From positions 1-64,000 of the IMG/VR virus record IMGVR_UViG_3300034012_000625: DNA of 64,000 nucleotides. The stretch is one strand, 5' to 3'. Of this stretch, positions 8,922 through 16,766 are shown in pieces (within the stretch, counting starts at the first letter, position 1; each line of letters opens with the position of its first letter). The stretch comes from a virus. The translations under genes were made by a program, and so were the position numbers. The notes below the pieces were generated by a model that ran no database searches, was not told the DNA's origin, and saw only the letters and a list, made by a program, of their open reading frames with translations.

Positions 8922-9638
8922 CTACGTATTTTCTCCAGAAATATCCCCCCCGGGGGTCTGCGTTTCTGGAGATGACGGGGGGTGTTCCGATTCTGGGGGA
9001 AATTGTTCGAGGGGATTACTATGCATATGCGCGTCGGAGTCCCATTCTGCATTTGGGGGTGTACCCGTACCCTGGGGTTCATCACCCGCCAATTCCACTA
9101 GCAGGGAATTCGCGTCAACGTCAACGGCATCGGCCGAGCCGAGCATCATGCTCTTGAGTTGATCCAGTATCTGGGAACGTATCGCACCGCTGTCCTGGAT
9201 ATGCGTAATCTCTTTGCGTTCGGTGAAGGCCGCGACTTCTGTCACTTGCCCCAGGACTTTGGCCGCTTGTATGCGTGTTGCGGGCTTTGTGTCGGGATCA
9301 ATCAGCGCGGAAGTGAGGGAAGAAATCACCAGGGAGCGCAAAGCTTCAGCGGTATGCAACGCCGCCACCTGTTTAGCCCGTTCCAGGGCATCTATTTCCA
9401 TTTGTATTCTGCTATCGGCCTTAAGCCTACTGGCATTGTTCCCGATTGTTTTCGGCGTTCCCCTGTCGCTGTATGCTTTGCGGTACGCATCAGCGCCTGT
9501 CATTCCTTCCAATACCAGCGCTTCGGTGAACCGCTTTTGCTTTGCTGTTAGGCCTGTCCGACCAAGCCGCAACGCAGAATCAATACCCTTGCTCTTTATC
9601 GTTTCCTTTACTTGTTCTCTTATGGCTTTCCTACTCAT
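8922..9638 (-). CDS. terS: terminase small subunit
   Basis: A 238-residue protein of the small-terminase (Terminase_2) type. The region TGLTAKQKRFTEALVLEGMTG (from about 28) with AYRKAYSDRG and NNASRLKADSRIQ forms the DNA-binding helix-turn-helix that recognises the packaging site. It is followed by an oligomerisation helix region and a long acidic, proline-rich tail from about 190. It is the first gene of the leftward late unit, with a promoter about 90 bases upstream. Confidence 0.9.
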   Translation of the reverse strand: MSRKAIREQVKETIKSKGIDSALRLGRTGLTAKQKRFTEALVLEGMTGADAYRKAYSDRGTPKTIGNNASRLKADSRIQMEIDALERAKQVAALHTAEALRSLVISSLTSALIDPDTKPATRIQAAKVLGQVTEVAAFTERKEITHIQDSGAIRSQILDQLKSMMLGSADAVDVDANSLLVELAGDEPQGTGTPPNAEWDSDAHMHSNPLEQFPPESEHPPSSPETQTPGGDISGENT

Positions 9639-9683
9639 GGGCTGATCTTCGCTTCGCTCAGTTACTCGCCGCCGCTTACCATG

Positions 9684-9698
9684 TTGTCACAATGACAA
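9684..9698. promoter_or_regulatory. candidate operator in the terS leader
   Basis: TTGTCA (9684-9689) and TGACAA (9693-9698) form an inverted repeat with a 3-base centre. It lies just downstream of the expected start of transcription from the leftward promoter, where a bound repressor could block late transcription. Confidence 0.35.
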
Positions 9699-9722
9699 TC
9701 ACGCTCGGCATTACATGGCCGC

Positions 9723-9751
9723 ACTATAGGGGAACAAATACAGAAAATCAA
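9723..9751 (-). promoter_or_regulatory. promoter for terS and the head genes
   Basis: TTGATT (9751-9746) and TATAGT (9728-9723) on the minus strand are 17 bases apart, a near-consensus sigma-70 promoter, about 85 bases ahead of the terS ATG. It is divergent from the promoter at 9805-9832. Confidence 0.65.
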
Positions 9752-9788
9752 TCGATACCGCTAAACCGATCAATAAATACCATTAAAT

Positions 9789-9832
9789 GATGCAATACAT
9801 ACCCTTGACAAATGTATTGCATCGACTAATAT
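9789..9832 (+). promoter_or_regulatory. strong early promoter overlapped by a 12-bp inverted-repeat operator
   Basis: TTGACA (9805-9810) and TAATAT (9827-9832) are 16 bases apart, close to consensus. The perfect arms GATGCAATACAT (9789-9800) and ATGTATTGCATC (9812-9823) flank the -35 box with centres 23 bp apart, two helical turns. This is a typical repressor arrangement for the rightward small-gene operon starting at 9878. A related half-site is at 18974-18983. Confidence 0.85.
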
Positions 9833-9877
9833 CCCTTCCATGCGCTGCACCCAGTAGCGCCTACATGGAGAGCAAAC

Positions 9878-10201
9878 ATGAAAGACTATCTCACTATCGG
9901 AACTGTACCGACCGACGAAGATTGCACCCATAACGAACCGACCGGACAGTACGCCGCCGCACAGCGCCGCGAAGCGCAATTATTCGCCGACCAGATTCGC
10001 CGCCACTATCCCGAGCCGGATAACGGATATTTGGTTGTGAAATCTTTCCCGCACGACTTCGGCAGTTACTACGAAGTGTGCGCTGTATTTGATGACGAGG
10101 ATGAAGCCGCTTGCACTTGGGCATACACCGTTGAAGCCGACCCTCTCGGCGCATTGCGCCAATGGGATAAAGAAGCACTCGCCACCGCTTCATTTTTCTG
10201 A
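9878..10201 (+). CDS. first gene of the small early operon, unknown function
   Basis: A 107-residue acidic protein with a compact alpha/beta look (GYLVVKSFPHDFGSYYEVCAVFDDEDEAA...). GGAG precedes the ATG. It is immediately behind the strong promoter and followed by a hairpin at 10210-10225, so it may be made in excess over the downstream genes. Early small acidic phage proteins often inhibit host functions, but nothing here proves that. Confidence 0.8.
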   Translation: MKDYLTIGTVPTDEDCTHNEPTGQYAAAQRREAQLFADQIRRHYPEPDNGYLVVKSFPHDFGSYYEVCAVFDDEDEAACTWAYTVEADPLGALRQWDKEALATASFF

Positions 10202-10209
10202 CCCGACCC

Positions 10210-10231
10210 GCCCGCTTCGGCGGGCTTTCTT
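10210..10231 (+). terminator. weak intrinsic terminator or attenuator
   Basis: GCCCGC (10210-10215) and GCGGGC (10220-10225) close a TTCG loop, followed by TTTCTT. It lies 8 bases after the stop of the first early gene and inside the operon, so it probably lets part of the transcription through. Confidence 0.6.
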
Positions 10232-10243
10232 GGAGCCTAGACC

Positions 10244-10327
10244 ATGCAGACACTCGCCGAACTCATAGCCGGAGCAATTGGCTTTTTGATAATGTGGGCT
10301 TTTCTTTTTGTTCTGTTTTTATTCTGA
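10244..10327 (+). CDS. 27-residue membrane peptide
   Basis: MQTLAELIAGAIGFLIMWAF followed by LFVLFLF: a single hydrophobic helix covering most of the peptide. GGAG lies 10 bases ahead of the ATG, and the next gene starts 12 bases after the stop. It is too short for standard gene calling. It may modulate a host membrane protein or the cell envelope early in infection. Confidence 0.6.
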   Translation: MQTLAELIAGAIGFLIMWAFLFVLFLF

Positions 10328-10339
10328 GGATTACTGACC

Positions 10340-10624
10340 ATGCCAACGATTAACGACCACTATGAATTGACACTTGCCGGACATTGGTTGCCCGCCCTGA
10401 TTAACGGCGATGAAACCGGACTATCCGACCAGGAATCCGCAGACCTAGCCGCTTTCATGCAGACCTACAACGCGCTCGACAATCTGATTATTGAGATTGT
10501 CGACGATGAATCTAGCTTCGCCGTTGACGAGGTTTCCGACCTACACGCCGACTGCTACACAGTCCGCTTTCATTTCACTAACCACGCGCTCACCCCGCAG
10601 CAACACGCCCTTGACCTAAATTAA
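10340..10624 (+). CDS. small conserved early protein
   Basis: A 94-residue acidic protein with the opening pattern YELTLAGHWLPALINGDETGLSDQE and a C-terminal half with DLHADCYTVRFHF. The GHWLPALINGD...L segment is familiar from small phage and plasmid proteins (DUF6926-like); the role is unknown. It is the third gene of the early operon. Confidence 0.75.
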   Translation: MPTINDHYELTLAGHWLPALINGDETGLSDQESADLAAFMQTYNALDNLIIEIVDDESSFAVDEVSDLHADCYTVRFHFTNHALTPQQHALDLN

Positions 10625-10635
10625 TGGAGCCGACC

Positions 10636-10851
10636 ATGTACACAAACCAAAAACAAATTCGCGCCGCCTTTTTCGAAGCTTTCCCAGACTTGCCCCGCCG
10701 CCGATATCGTTATTCCTGGCGCAGCAACGACAAAACCGCCGAGCTTGTCTATCCGATAGACACTCGCTGCGCCTTCGTTGATTTTTTGGATAGCTTGCAT
10801 CGAGCCGGTTTGATATCCGATGCACTCGCACAACGCGCGACTTTGGGGTGA
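10636..10851 (+). CDS. small early protein, unknown
   Basis: A 71-residue protein (MYTNQKQIRAAFFEAFPDLPRR). An in-frame ATG at 10624 overlaps the previous stop, but GGAG at 10626-10629 fits the ATG at 10636. The C-terminal part reads CAFVDFLDSLHRAGLISDALAQRATLG. Similar small proteins accompany DUF7227-type genes in phages and plasmids. No function is known. Confidence 0.7.
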   Translation: MYTNQKQIRAAFFEAFPDLPRRRYRYSWRSNDKTAELVYPIDTRCAFVDFLDSLHRAGLISDALAQRATLG

Positions 10852-10854
10852 AAC

Positions 10855-11535
10855 ATGAAAATTCATTTCATCCAAAAATCTGCAAACCGGAAAACCGGCG
10901 CAATACCAGTAACCTACAGCGAGCGCGGCACCTGCCCGCCATCATGCCCGCACTACGAGTCGGACTGCTACGGCGAGGATTTTTATACTCGCCTGGCCTG
11001 GGACAAAGTACCGACCAGGGGTGCATCATTGGCCGACACTTGCGACCGCATAGCCGCCCTGCCAGATGGGGAACTATGGCGCTTCAATATCGCCGGTGAC
11101 CTACCAGGAAAGGGTGAAACCGTAGACCCTGCCGCCCTGGGTGAAATAGTCCGAGCCAATATCGGGAAACGAGGATTCACTTTCACGCATAAAAAATCCG
11201 ACGATGCAATCAGCTGGATTCGACACGCAAACGCCTGGGGCTTTACTGTCAACCTATCGGCCGACGATGCCGGTGAAGCGGACAAGCTTGCCGCGACCGG
11301 CCTGCCGGTGGTCTGTATCGTGCCGATGGACACGCCCGAGCGCACCACCACGCCGGAAGGCCGAGCCATCGTTGTATGCCCCGCGCAGACCCGCGATGAT
11401 AAGACTTGCAAGACTTGCGGATTGTGCGCGGCCGGCAACCGCAAAGTAATTGTCGGATTCCGAGCGCATGGTACACGCGCCAAGCAAACCGACCAACGCG
11501 CCCGCCGAGTTATCCCGATTCAAGCCGCCAACTAA
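10855..11535 (+). CDS. cysteine-rich DUF7227-type protein
   Basis: A 226-residue protein of a family widespread in phages and mobile elements. It begins MKIHFIQKSANRKTGAIPVT, has an early cysteine cluster (GTCPPSCPHYESDCY, about 26-40), a middle ALPDGELWRFNIAGDLPG and GFTFTHKKSD, and a second cluster (ARTR-like DDKTCKTCGLCAAGNRKVIVGF, about 185-205). The paired cysteine clusters suggest a metal or iron-sulfur site. The biochemical role is not known to me. Confidence 0.8.
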   Translation: MKIHFIQKSANRKTGAIPVTYSERGTCPPSCPHYESDCYGEDFYTRLAWDKVPTRGASLADTCDRIAALPDGELWRFNIAGDLPGKGETVDPAALGEIVRANIGKRGFTFTHKKSDDAISWIRHANAWGFTVNLSADDAGEADKLAATGLPVVCIVPMDTPERTTTPEGRAIVVCPAQTRDDKTCKTCGLCAAGNRKVIVGFRAHGTRAKQTDQRARRVIPIQAAN

Positions 11536-11550
11536 CAGGAGATCAGACCC

Positions 11551-11748
11551 ATGAAAATTACTATTCGCGCCGACAAAAATTATGGGGTTGAAGTTTTCTA
11601 CCCTGCCGACCCTGCCGCCGAGATATTTGCCCGCATAGCAGGAACCAAAAGCCTAACCCGCAACACGTTGCGAGATATAGCCGCCCTGGGATACCAGATC
11701 GAGATCGAGCAAACAACCCCGCGCACATTCAGCGCACTAGCCGCCTAA
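11551..11748 (+). CDS. small early protein, unknown
   Basis: A 65-residue protein (MKITIRADKNYGVEVFYPAD...). A beta-alpha-beta pattern is likely. Its ribosome binding site comes from the repeated junction AACAGGAGATCAGAC. The function is unknown. Confidence 0.7.
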   Translation: MKITIRADKNYGVEVFYPADPAAEIFARIAGTKSLTRNTLRDIAALGYQIEIEQTTPRTFSALAA

Positions 11749-11762
11749 CAGGAGATCAGACG

Positions 11763-11936
11763 ATGAACTTATACAAATTTCAATGCACCATTTGGGTACG
11801 AGGAACCAGCCCCGCAGACGCAGAGAAACACCTGCACGATGAGGTTGACTATCACTTCGGCCAAGACAATAACCTGATCGCGCTGGAATCCGGCGAGCCG
11901 GAACTAGTCGATCAGACGCTAACCGAGCGCACCTAA
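11763..11936 (+). CDS. 57-residue early protein, unknown
   Basis: MNLYKFQCTIWVRGTSPADA followed by an acidic middle (EKHLHDEVDYHFGQDNN). It uses the repeated junction as its ribosome binding site and ends in the next copy of it. The opening pattern (aromatic strand, then TSPADAE helix) resembles small phage proteins with a ferredoxin-like half. No function is known. Confidence 0.65.
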   Translation: MNLYKFQCTIWVRGTSPADAEKHLHDEVDYHFGQDNNLIALESGEPELVDQTLTERT

Positions 11937-11950
11937 CAGGAGATCAGACG

Positions 11951-12148
11951 ATGAGAACACTCGCCCAAATCGAAGCGCTTGCCGCTGGCATGGCAGAGTC
12001 GCACTTCTACGCAGACCCCGACGACAAAATCGCGTGGGAACCGTTCGAACACTACCCCGAGGGATGGGTAGAGGAGCAGACGGATAACATGGCCGAAATG
12101 CTGGTGCGCTGTATGTTGTGGGCGCAGCAGGATACACTCGCACCATGA
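11951..12148 (+). CDS. 65-residue early protein, unknown
   Basis: An acidic, helical protein (MRTLAQIEALAAGMAESHFY...). It is preceded by the third junction repeat. Its stop overlaps the ATG of the following gene (ATGA at 12145-12148), so the two are coupled. Confidence 0.7.
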   Translation: MRTLAQIEALAAGMAESHFYADPDDKIAWEPFEHYPEGWVEEQTDNMAEMLVRCMLWAQQDTLAP

Positions 12149-12345
12149 CAAATCAAATGATGTTCACCCTGTACCTGATCGAGTCCGACGATGGCTCGGT
12201 CAGGGTTGTGACCGACTACACCGGACAGGGTGATCGCTGCCTTGCGTTGGGGGTGGAGATCATGCAGTCACTTGCCATGATCCAACCCCATACCGGCGGC
12301 GCACTATCGTTCGTAATGCCTAGCACTACCGATGTTGAGCATTGA
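12145..12345 (+). CDS. last gene of the early operon, unknown
   Basis: A 66-residue protein (MTNQMMFTLYLIESDDGSVR). It overlaps the previous gene by four bases and, at its 3' end, overlaps the convergent TOPRIM gene by 42 bases. No terminator is visible between the two operons, so collision or antisense effects are possible there. Confidence 0.65.
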   Translation: MTNQMMFTLYLIESDDGSVRVVTDYTGQGDRCLALGVEIMQSLAMIQPHTGGALSFVMPSTTDVEH

Positions 12346-13158
12346 CTGGGTCAGGCTTTGCGTCAACCCGAACAGGCCAACACGCCGATGGTAGTCGTTG
12401 GCATCCTCGCCCGCAAGATCAGACATCCAAGTAGGCCAGCCGATACTTGCAGCGGCTTGCTGCCCTGTACCGCTTTCGTCGTTGTCCACAATGACCAACC
12501 CCTGCGGCAGCGACTCAGCAACGCGCATCATGTTGCCAGCAGAAAAGCAAATGTGCAGGGTATACCGCTGCTTCATCTGACGCATGGCCGCGCGAACGGA
12601 TAACCCTGTGGCATATCCTTCACACACAATGTTGATGCCCTTGTTGTCGAACGTAAAGGTGGCTCCCGCTGTACGCTGGCCGTACAAGAACCGCTTGGTT
12701 CCATCAGGCCATATCTGTTGCAGTCCGACGAGTGACTTGCCAGCGCGCATCGGGATCAGAAGGACAGGCTTATTCTCAATGTCCAGCACGATGCCCTGCT
12801 CGTCGGGGAAACCCTTACTTTCAAGGTAAGGGTGAGTCCGGTTGCCGCTAGCGTTCAGCATACCGACAGCCTTGCCTACCGCTGCACTCGCAAGCTTCGC
12901 ACGTTCGCGCTCGGCCTTCGCTTGGTCGACAATGATCGCCCGCATATCCAAGTTCAGACGGTTGATTTGGTCAGGCTTCCACAAACTGACAACGGTGTTG
13001 GTCGCATGGTTCTGCACGAATCCATGATCGCCCATGAACTTGACTGCGCCATTGCGCTTGCGCGGGTGATCCTCTGTCGGATACCGCTGCCACATACCTA
13101 TGGGCGGCAGCTCGTCAATGATGATGCCATGTGATCTGGCGAATTGAATGAAGTCCAT
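12304..13158 (-). CDS. TOPRIM-domain protein, primase-like
   Basis: A 284-residue protein. The N-terminal part (HGIIIDELPPIGMWQRYPTEDHPRKRNGAVKFMGD) looks like the short substrate region of plasmid-type primases. The C-terminal TOPRIM domain has INIVCEGYATGLSVRAA (acidic Glu of motif 1, near 182) and LVIVDNDESGTGQQAA (DxD-type motif, near 222). It probably makes RNA primers with the helicase encoded 2 bases upstream. No zinc finger is visible. It is the last gene of the leftward replication operon. Confidence 0.85.
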   Translation of the reverse strand: MDFIQFARSHGIIIDELPPIGMWQRYPTEDHPRKRNGAVKFMGDHGFVQNHATNTVVSLWKPDQINRLNLDMRAIIVDQAKAERERAKLASAAVGKAVGMLNASGNRTHPYLESKGFPDEQGIVLDIENKPVLLIPMRAGKSLVGLQQIWPDGTKRFLYGQRTAGATFTFDNKGINIVCEGYATGLSVRAAMRQMKQRYTLHICFSAGNMMRVAESLPQGLVIVDNDESGTGQQAAASIGWPTWMSDLAGEDANDYHRRVGLFGLTQSLTQSMLNIGSARHYER

Positions 13159-13160
13159 GA

Positions 13161-14642
13161 TTATCTCCCCACGCTTTTCAAGAACTGCTTCAGTTTCTTA
13201 TCAATGTACCGCTTGGTATCTGCCTCCAACATCTGCGGCGAATCATCGTTCAGACCGCGAGGCCAGACGCCAAACTTTTCCCTGTATGTGTGACTAGCCC
13301 TGCCCTTACTCCAACCCTGATAACGCATGAGCCAGACCATCTGATTCCAGAATGCCTGCTTGCTCTCGCGCGGCACGTTGCCAGACAACTCAATCATCTG
13401 GCCGTCGACTTCTGTCACCAGGTTCCGACGTTCACGCACATGGCCGCAGTTGAAACAGGTATCGCCACCGCCCCACAGAATCTGGCAGACAGGACACTTA
13501 CTCTCCTTCTTCTGGCGCTCAGTCAGTTCCTTCTTGGCCTTCTCTTTACCATCTTGCAGTTCGTGAACACCATCCTCAAACAGTTGATCCCAATCCTCAC
13601 GGAAACGCAGGTAGTTGCCGGAGTGATCCAGCCATATGGCAAAAGGCTTGGCCGCAGGATCGAGCTGGTTTGCGCGCATCACCCTGCCCATCTGCTGCAC
13701 ATGAGAACTAAACGACTTGGAGAATGGCCGAGCAGACACGCCGATCATAACGTGTTCGTTGTCGAATCCTTTGGTCAAGATATCGCAGGCAATCAGACCG
13801 ATGATCTTCGAGTCAGGCTTGGCAAAGTCCTCAATGACTTGCCGCTTCCATTCTTCGTCATCCTTGTAGCTCAGACTGACAAAGTTGTAGCCGAGTGCTT
13901 GGAACTTGGCGGCCAAGTCTGCGCCGTGTGCAACACCAGAAGCAAAGACAATCGTCTTGCGTGGCTCACCAAATATCTCGCGTGTTTTCTTTGCCCACTC
14001 CTGCACAACATCGCCTGTAATCTTCAGGCCACGCTCTGTCGCATCAGCCTGTGACCATTCACCAGCAACCTTCTTCGCGCCGGTCATGTCCACTTCCTTT
14101 GCAATGAACACACGCAAGGGTACGAGCGATCCCTTCTCCACCAGCTGCCGAGTGGTGATAGGACTAACGACGTTCGAGTATGTGCTTGCCAAGCCCTTCG
14201 TGAATGGGCTGGCCGACAACCCGACAACCTTCACGTTCGGATTGTTCTTGATGAACTCGATGGTTTGCTTGCGCTGCGCGTGGCATTCATCTACCACCAG
14301 CAAGTCAAGGCCAGGAAAGCTGCCACGTTTCTCTAGCGTTTGTGCCGAGCAAACTTGGATAGGCTCATACGGTTTGTACCGCCAATGCCCTGCTTGCAGT
14401 ACGCCGTGATCGACTTTGTACTTGTCGAGCCGCTTGCTGGTCTGATCGCACAGCACGATACGATCCAAGATCATAGCGGCCTTGCTACCTTTCTTACGAG
14501 CTGCTTCCAACATGGCGATAGCAATCTCCGTCTTGCCACCGCCTGTCCCCAAGTACAACAACTGCGTTCTGTGTCCCCTTGCAAATCCTTCTCTGAGTTT
14601 CTCTATTGCTTGTTCTTGATAGTCCCTGAGTTGTAGCGACAT
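13161..14642 (-). CDS. SF2 DEAD/DEAH-type helicase with C-terminal zinc ribbon
   Basis: A 493-residue helicase. Motif I GTGGGKTEIA (near 34), motif II VVDECHAQR (near 118), motif III LSASPF (near 147), and motif VI QQMGRVMRA (near 315) are present. A C-x2-C ... C-x2-C ribbon (CPVC, CFNC, near 390-410) follows. It should unwind or remodel DNA for replication, likely as the phage replicative helicase, because no DnaB-type helicase is present. The ATG at 14642 has AGGAGG; a longer reading to 14660 does not. Confidence 0.92.
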   Translation of the reverse strand: MSLQLRDYQEQAIEKLREGFARGHRTQLLYLGTGGGKTEIAIAMLEAARKKGSKAAMILDRIVLCDQTSKRLDKYKVDHGVLQAGHWRYKPYEPIQVCSAQTLEKRGSFPGLDLLVVDECHAQRKQTIEFIKNNPNVKVVGLSASPFTKGLASTYSNVVSPITTRQLVEKGSLVPLRVFIAKEVDMTGAKKVAGEWSQADATERGLKITGDVVQEWAKKTREIFGEPRKTIVFASGVAHGADLAAKFQALGYNFVSLSYKDDEEWKRQVIEDFAKPDSKIIGLIACDILTKGFDNEHVMIGVSARPFSKSFSSHVQQMGRVMRANQLDPAAKPFAIWLDHSGNYLRFREDWDQLFEDGVHELQDGKEKAKKELTERQKKESKCPVCQILWGGGDTCFNCGHVRERRNLVTEVDGQMIELSGNVPRESKQAFWNQMVWLMRYQGWSKGRASHTYREKFGVWPRGLNDDSPQMLEADTKRYIDKKLKQFLKSVGR

Positions 14643-14659
14643 GATTCCTCCTGCCAGCA

Positions 14660-15829
14660 CTAGCCCGCTGGTGTGGGCATCTGTAATTTTATACGTTCAC
14701 CGATCCATTTCATCACAGGTACAGCCATTGAATTTCCTAATGCTTTGTACCGTGGACCATCGGGAGAATCTATCGCCTTGCGCCAAGGGATGTTTGTGTA
14801 TCCGTCTGGGAATCCTTGCAGCCGCTCGCACTCAATCGGCGTTAAGCGACGTACGGCCATGTTGGATTGCATGACACTACCTTCAAAGCCCCCGCCAGCG
14901 GTACGCGCTTTTAGTGTGCCAAAGGCATCAACCATTGCGTTTTGCTCTTCATCTAAACCAATCGGCTGCGCTACGCCATGCACATCTAGTCGATTCAACG
15001 TAAACGACACTTCTTCATTCCAACCGCTGCCTTGACTATTCTGCGACGCATGCCCAGCACCTTGCAGAGCATATGCTGGTTGCGCCACAGCTAATACGGC
15101 GCCTTCCTCAACATCACGCGCACCCAATGCATTAAACATTCGTGCGGTGATTGTGCCAATGAGATGACCATTAGCAACTGATTGATGTGTTAACTTTCCC
15201 CCTCCACATTCTGTGTCGAGACTGCCAGCAACGCTTGGTACAAAGTCGGCGGCAAACTTTTGCCCCGCTTTTCGGCTCGGCGCAGGATTCCCGCGCAAGC
15301 TTTCTGGCTCAAATAAAACCGCTGCGGCACGTCGCCAGTCTCCAAGGTATCCGACAACGAACACACGGCGGCGGCGCTGTGCCACTCCGAAGTACTGAGC
15401 GTCAAGCACTCGGTAGGCGAACCCATACCCGAGTTCTGCCAACGCCCCGAGGAAGGAACCAAAGTCCCGTCCACCGTTTGAACTGAGGACACCCGGCACG
15501 TTTTCCCATACGCACCACTCGGGTCTAAACCTATCAAGAACTCCGACATAGGTAAGTGCAAGGTTACCTCTTGGGTCTTCGAGTCCACGCCGGAGTCCGG
15601 CAACGGAAAAAGATTGGCAAGGGGTTCCGCCGACCAGAAGGTCAATTGGCTCAAGGTTCCACTCCTTATACTTGGTCATGTCCCCGTAGTTGCGGACATC
15701 AGGATAGTGATGTGCAAGCACGGCAGATGGGAAAGCTTCGATCTCGGAGAACCCGACAGGCTGCCAACCCAATGGGTGCCACGCTACCGTCGCTGCTTCA
15801 ATGCCGGAACAGACAGACAGGTATTTCAT
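14660..15829 (-). CDS. DNA (cytosine-5) methyltransferase
   Basis: A 389-residue Dcm-type enzyme. Motif I is LSVCSGIEAATVAW, motif IV has the catalytic PCQSFSVAG (Cys near 71), motif VI ENVPG, motif VIII QRRRRVFVVG, and motifs IX-X RRLTPIECERLQGFP and ALGNSMAVPV. The variable region between VIII and IX (about 165-335), which sets the target sequence, is long. No cognate endonuclease is nearby, so it probably protects phage DNA from host restriction. It overlaps the ParB-like gene by four bases. Confidence 0.95.
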   Translation of the reverse strand: MKYLSVCSGIEAATVAWHPLGWQPVGFSEIEAFPSAVLAHHYPDVRNYGDMTKYKEWNLEPIDLLVGGTPCQSFSVAGLRRGLEDPRGNLALTYVGVLDRFRPEWCVWENVPGVLSSNGGRDFGSFLGALAELGYGFAYRVLDAQYFGVAQRRRRVFVVGYLGDWRRAAAVLFEPESLRGNPAPSRKAGQKFAADFVPSVAGSLDTECGGGKLTHQSVANGHLIGTITARMFNALGARDVEEGAVLAVAQPAYALQGAGHASQNSQGSGWNEEVSFTLNRLDVHGVAQPIGLDEEQNAMVDAFGTLKARTAGGGFEGSVMQSNMAVRRLTPIECERLQGFPDGYTNIPWRKAIDSPDGPRYKALGNSMAVPVMKWIGERIKLQMPTPAG

Positions 15830-16644
15830 CCGTCTAACTTTTTAAGTTTTTTGAGTAGCGATGTGACTTGCTTTTTTAATTCACCATTCTCGCGCTGGTA
15901 CATATCGCGACTGATGGTCATCTCTTTTAATTCTATCTCGGCCGCACGAAGTTGTGCGCGCAAATCCCTGATGATCGACTCTGCTTTTTCCTTCTGTATG
16001 TCATCAATGCTTGCCGCTTGAACAACAGTCAACTGATCTTGCAGGTCTTCGTTTTCTTTACGCAACATCTGGATCGACGCTTGCATATGCTCACGCTGGA
16101 TTTCATCCTCGTTGAATTCTGCAACGCCATCAGACTTAAACTGGCCTGCTTCTTGCTTAGTGTAAATATTTACATTTTCATCGGGCTTCTTCGTCTTTGA
16201 TTGTTTCGGTTGCTTCGATTCTTTCAACTCCTTGCGAATGTTGAACACCAGCATATGGCTCACGCCAATGTGGTTGCCGATGATCCGATCCGACTGCTCC
16301 TGCCACTCTGGATCAGACACGACACGGATCACCATCTTGCGCTTGTCTGCGCTGCTTGGCCGCAGTCCATGCCCCTTGTTGGCTCCCATGCCATACCACT
16401 CTGCGTCGCGCGCAGTACCGTCATAGACATCGGCCTCGATGGTCAGCTTCTTCAGCCGCTTGGTGGCGAAGTACCGATGAAAGCCATCGGCCAGCCAATA
16501 GTTCTGCCCTTCTGCGAACACGGTGATCGGCGGGAATGTATCGCCGTTCTCCATGTCCTGGGCAAACTGGGCGACGATCTCCTTCTTCATCTCCCGCGAC
16601 TGTGTGTGGCCGTCTATTCTTATTTTGTTTACATCAATAATCAT
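15826..16644 (-). CDS. ParB N-terminal-domain protein with coiled coil
   Basis: A 272-residue protein. Residues 1-90 fit the ParB/sulfiredoxin fold (MIIDVNKIRIDGHTQSRE ... PPITVFAEGQNYWLADGFHRYFAT). A helix-turn-helix follows (DRIIGNHIGVSHMLVFNIRKEL, about 120-141), then a linker and a long coiled coil from about 185 to the end. ParB-type domains bind or cut DNA and some are CTPases; this one may be a phage DNA-binding regulator. Copy 2 of the 14-bp palindrome lies within its coding sequence. ATGA overlaps link it to both neighbours. Confidence 0.85.
   Translation of the reverse strand: MIIDVNKIRIDGHTQSREMKKEIVAQFAQDMENGDTFPPITVFAEGQNYWLADGFHRYFATKRLKKLTIEADVYDGTARDAEWYGMGANKGHGLRPSSADKRKMVIRVVSDPEWQEQSDRIIGNHIGVSHMLVFNIRKELKESKQPKQSKTKKPDENVNIYTKQEAGQFKSDGVAEFNEDEIQREHMQASIQMLRKENEDLQDQLTVVQAASIDDIQKEKAESIIRDLRAQLRAAEIELKEMTISRDMYQRENGELKKQVTSLLKKLKKLDG
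16161..16174. promoter_or_regulatory. 14-bp palindrome TGTAAATATTTACA, copy 2
   Basis: This copy lies inside the ParB-like gene, where it encodes Val-Asn-Ile-Tyr in the linker after the helix-turn-helix. Chromosomal parS sites can likewise lie inside parB genes, which makes a ParB-site reading possible. Confidence 0.6.
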
Positions 16645-16766
16645 TCGTCTAATCCCCAGAAGATTGCTAACACGGACAACAGGCCAATCATGATTAACAT
16701 GCCCATGCCCACCAGAAGTCCCGAAAGAAACGGGATATGCAGCATCAAGTCGTACCAAGATTTCAT
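16641..16766 (-). CDS. 41-residue membrane protein
   Basis: MKSWYDLMLHIPFLSGLLVG then a second hydrophobic stretch (MGMLIMIGLLSVLAIFWG) and LDE. Its ATG overlaps the upstream stop and its stop overlaps the ParB-like start (both ATGA), so it is tightly coupled in the operon. One or two membrane passes are likely. The function is unknown. Confidence 0.7.
   Translation of the reverse strand: MKSWYDLMLHIPFLSGLLVGMGMLIMIGLLSVLAIFWGLDE

Larger units (their letters stand above)
11533..11949 (+). repeat. three copies of a 17-bp gene-junction sequence
   Basis: CTAACAGGAGATCAGAC occurs at 11532-11548, 11745-11761 and 11933-11949. Each copy holds the stop codon of one gene and the ribosome binding site of the next. 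Copies 2 and 3 are identical through the following ATGA. The genes they join are not obviously alike. Confidence 0.9.

Noticed and set aside
13290-14054. Plus-strand open frame of 254 codons opposite the helicase
   Set aside because: The minus-strand frame has all helicase motifs and a good start. The plus frame has no recognisable domain or start signal.
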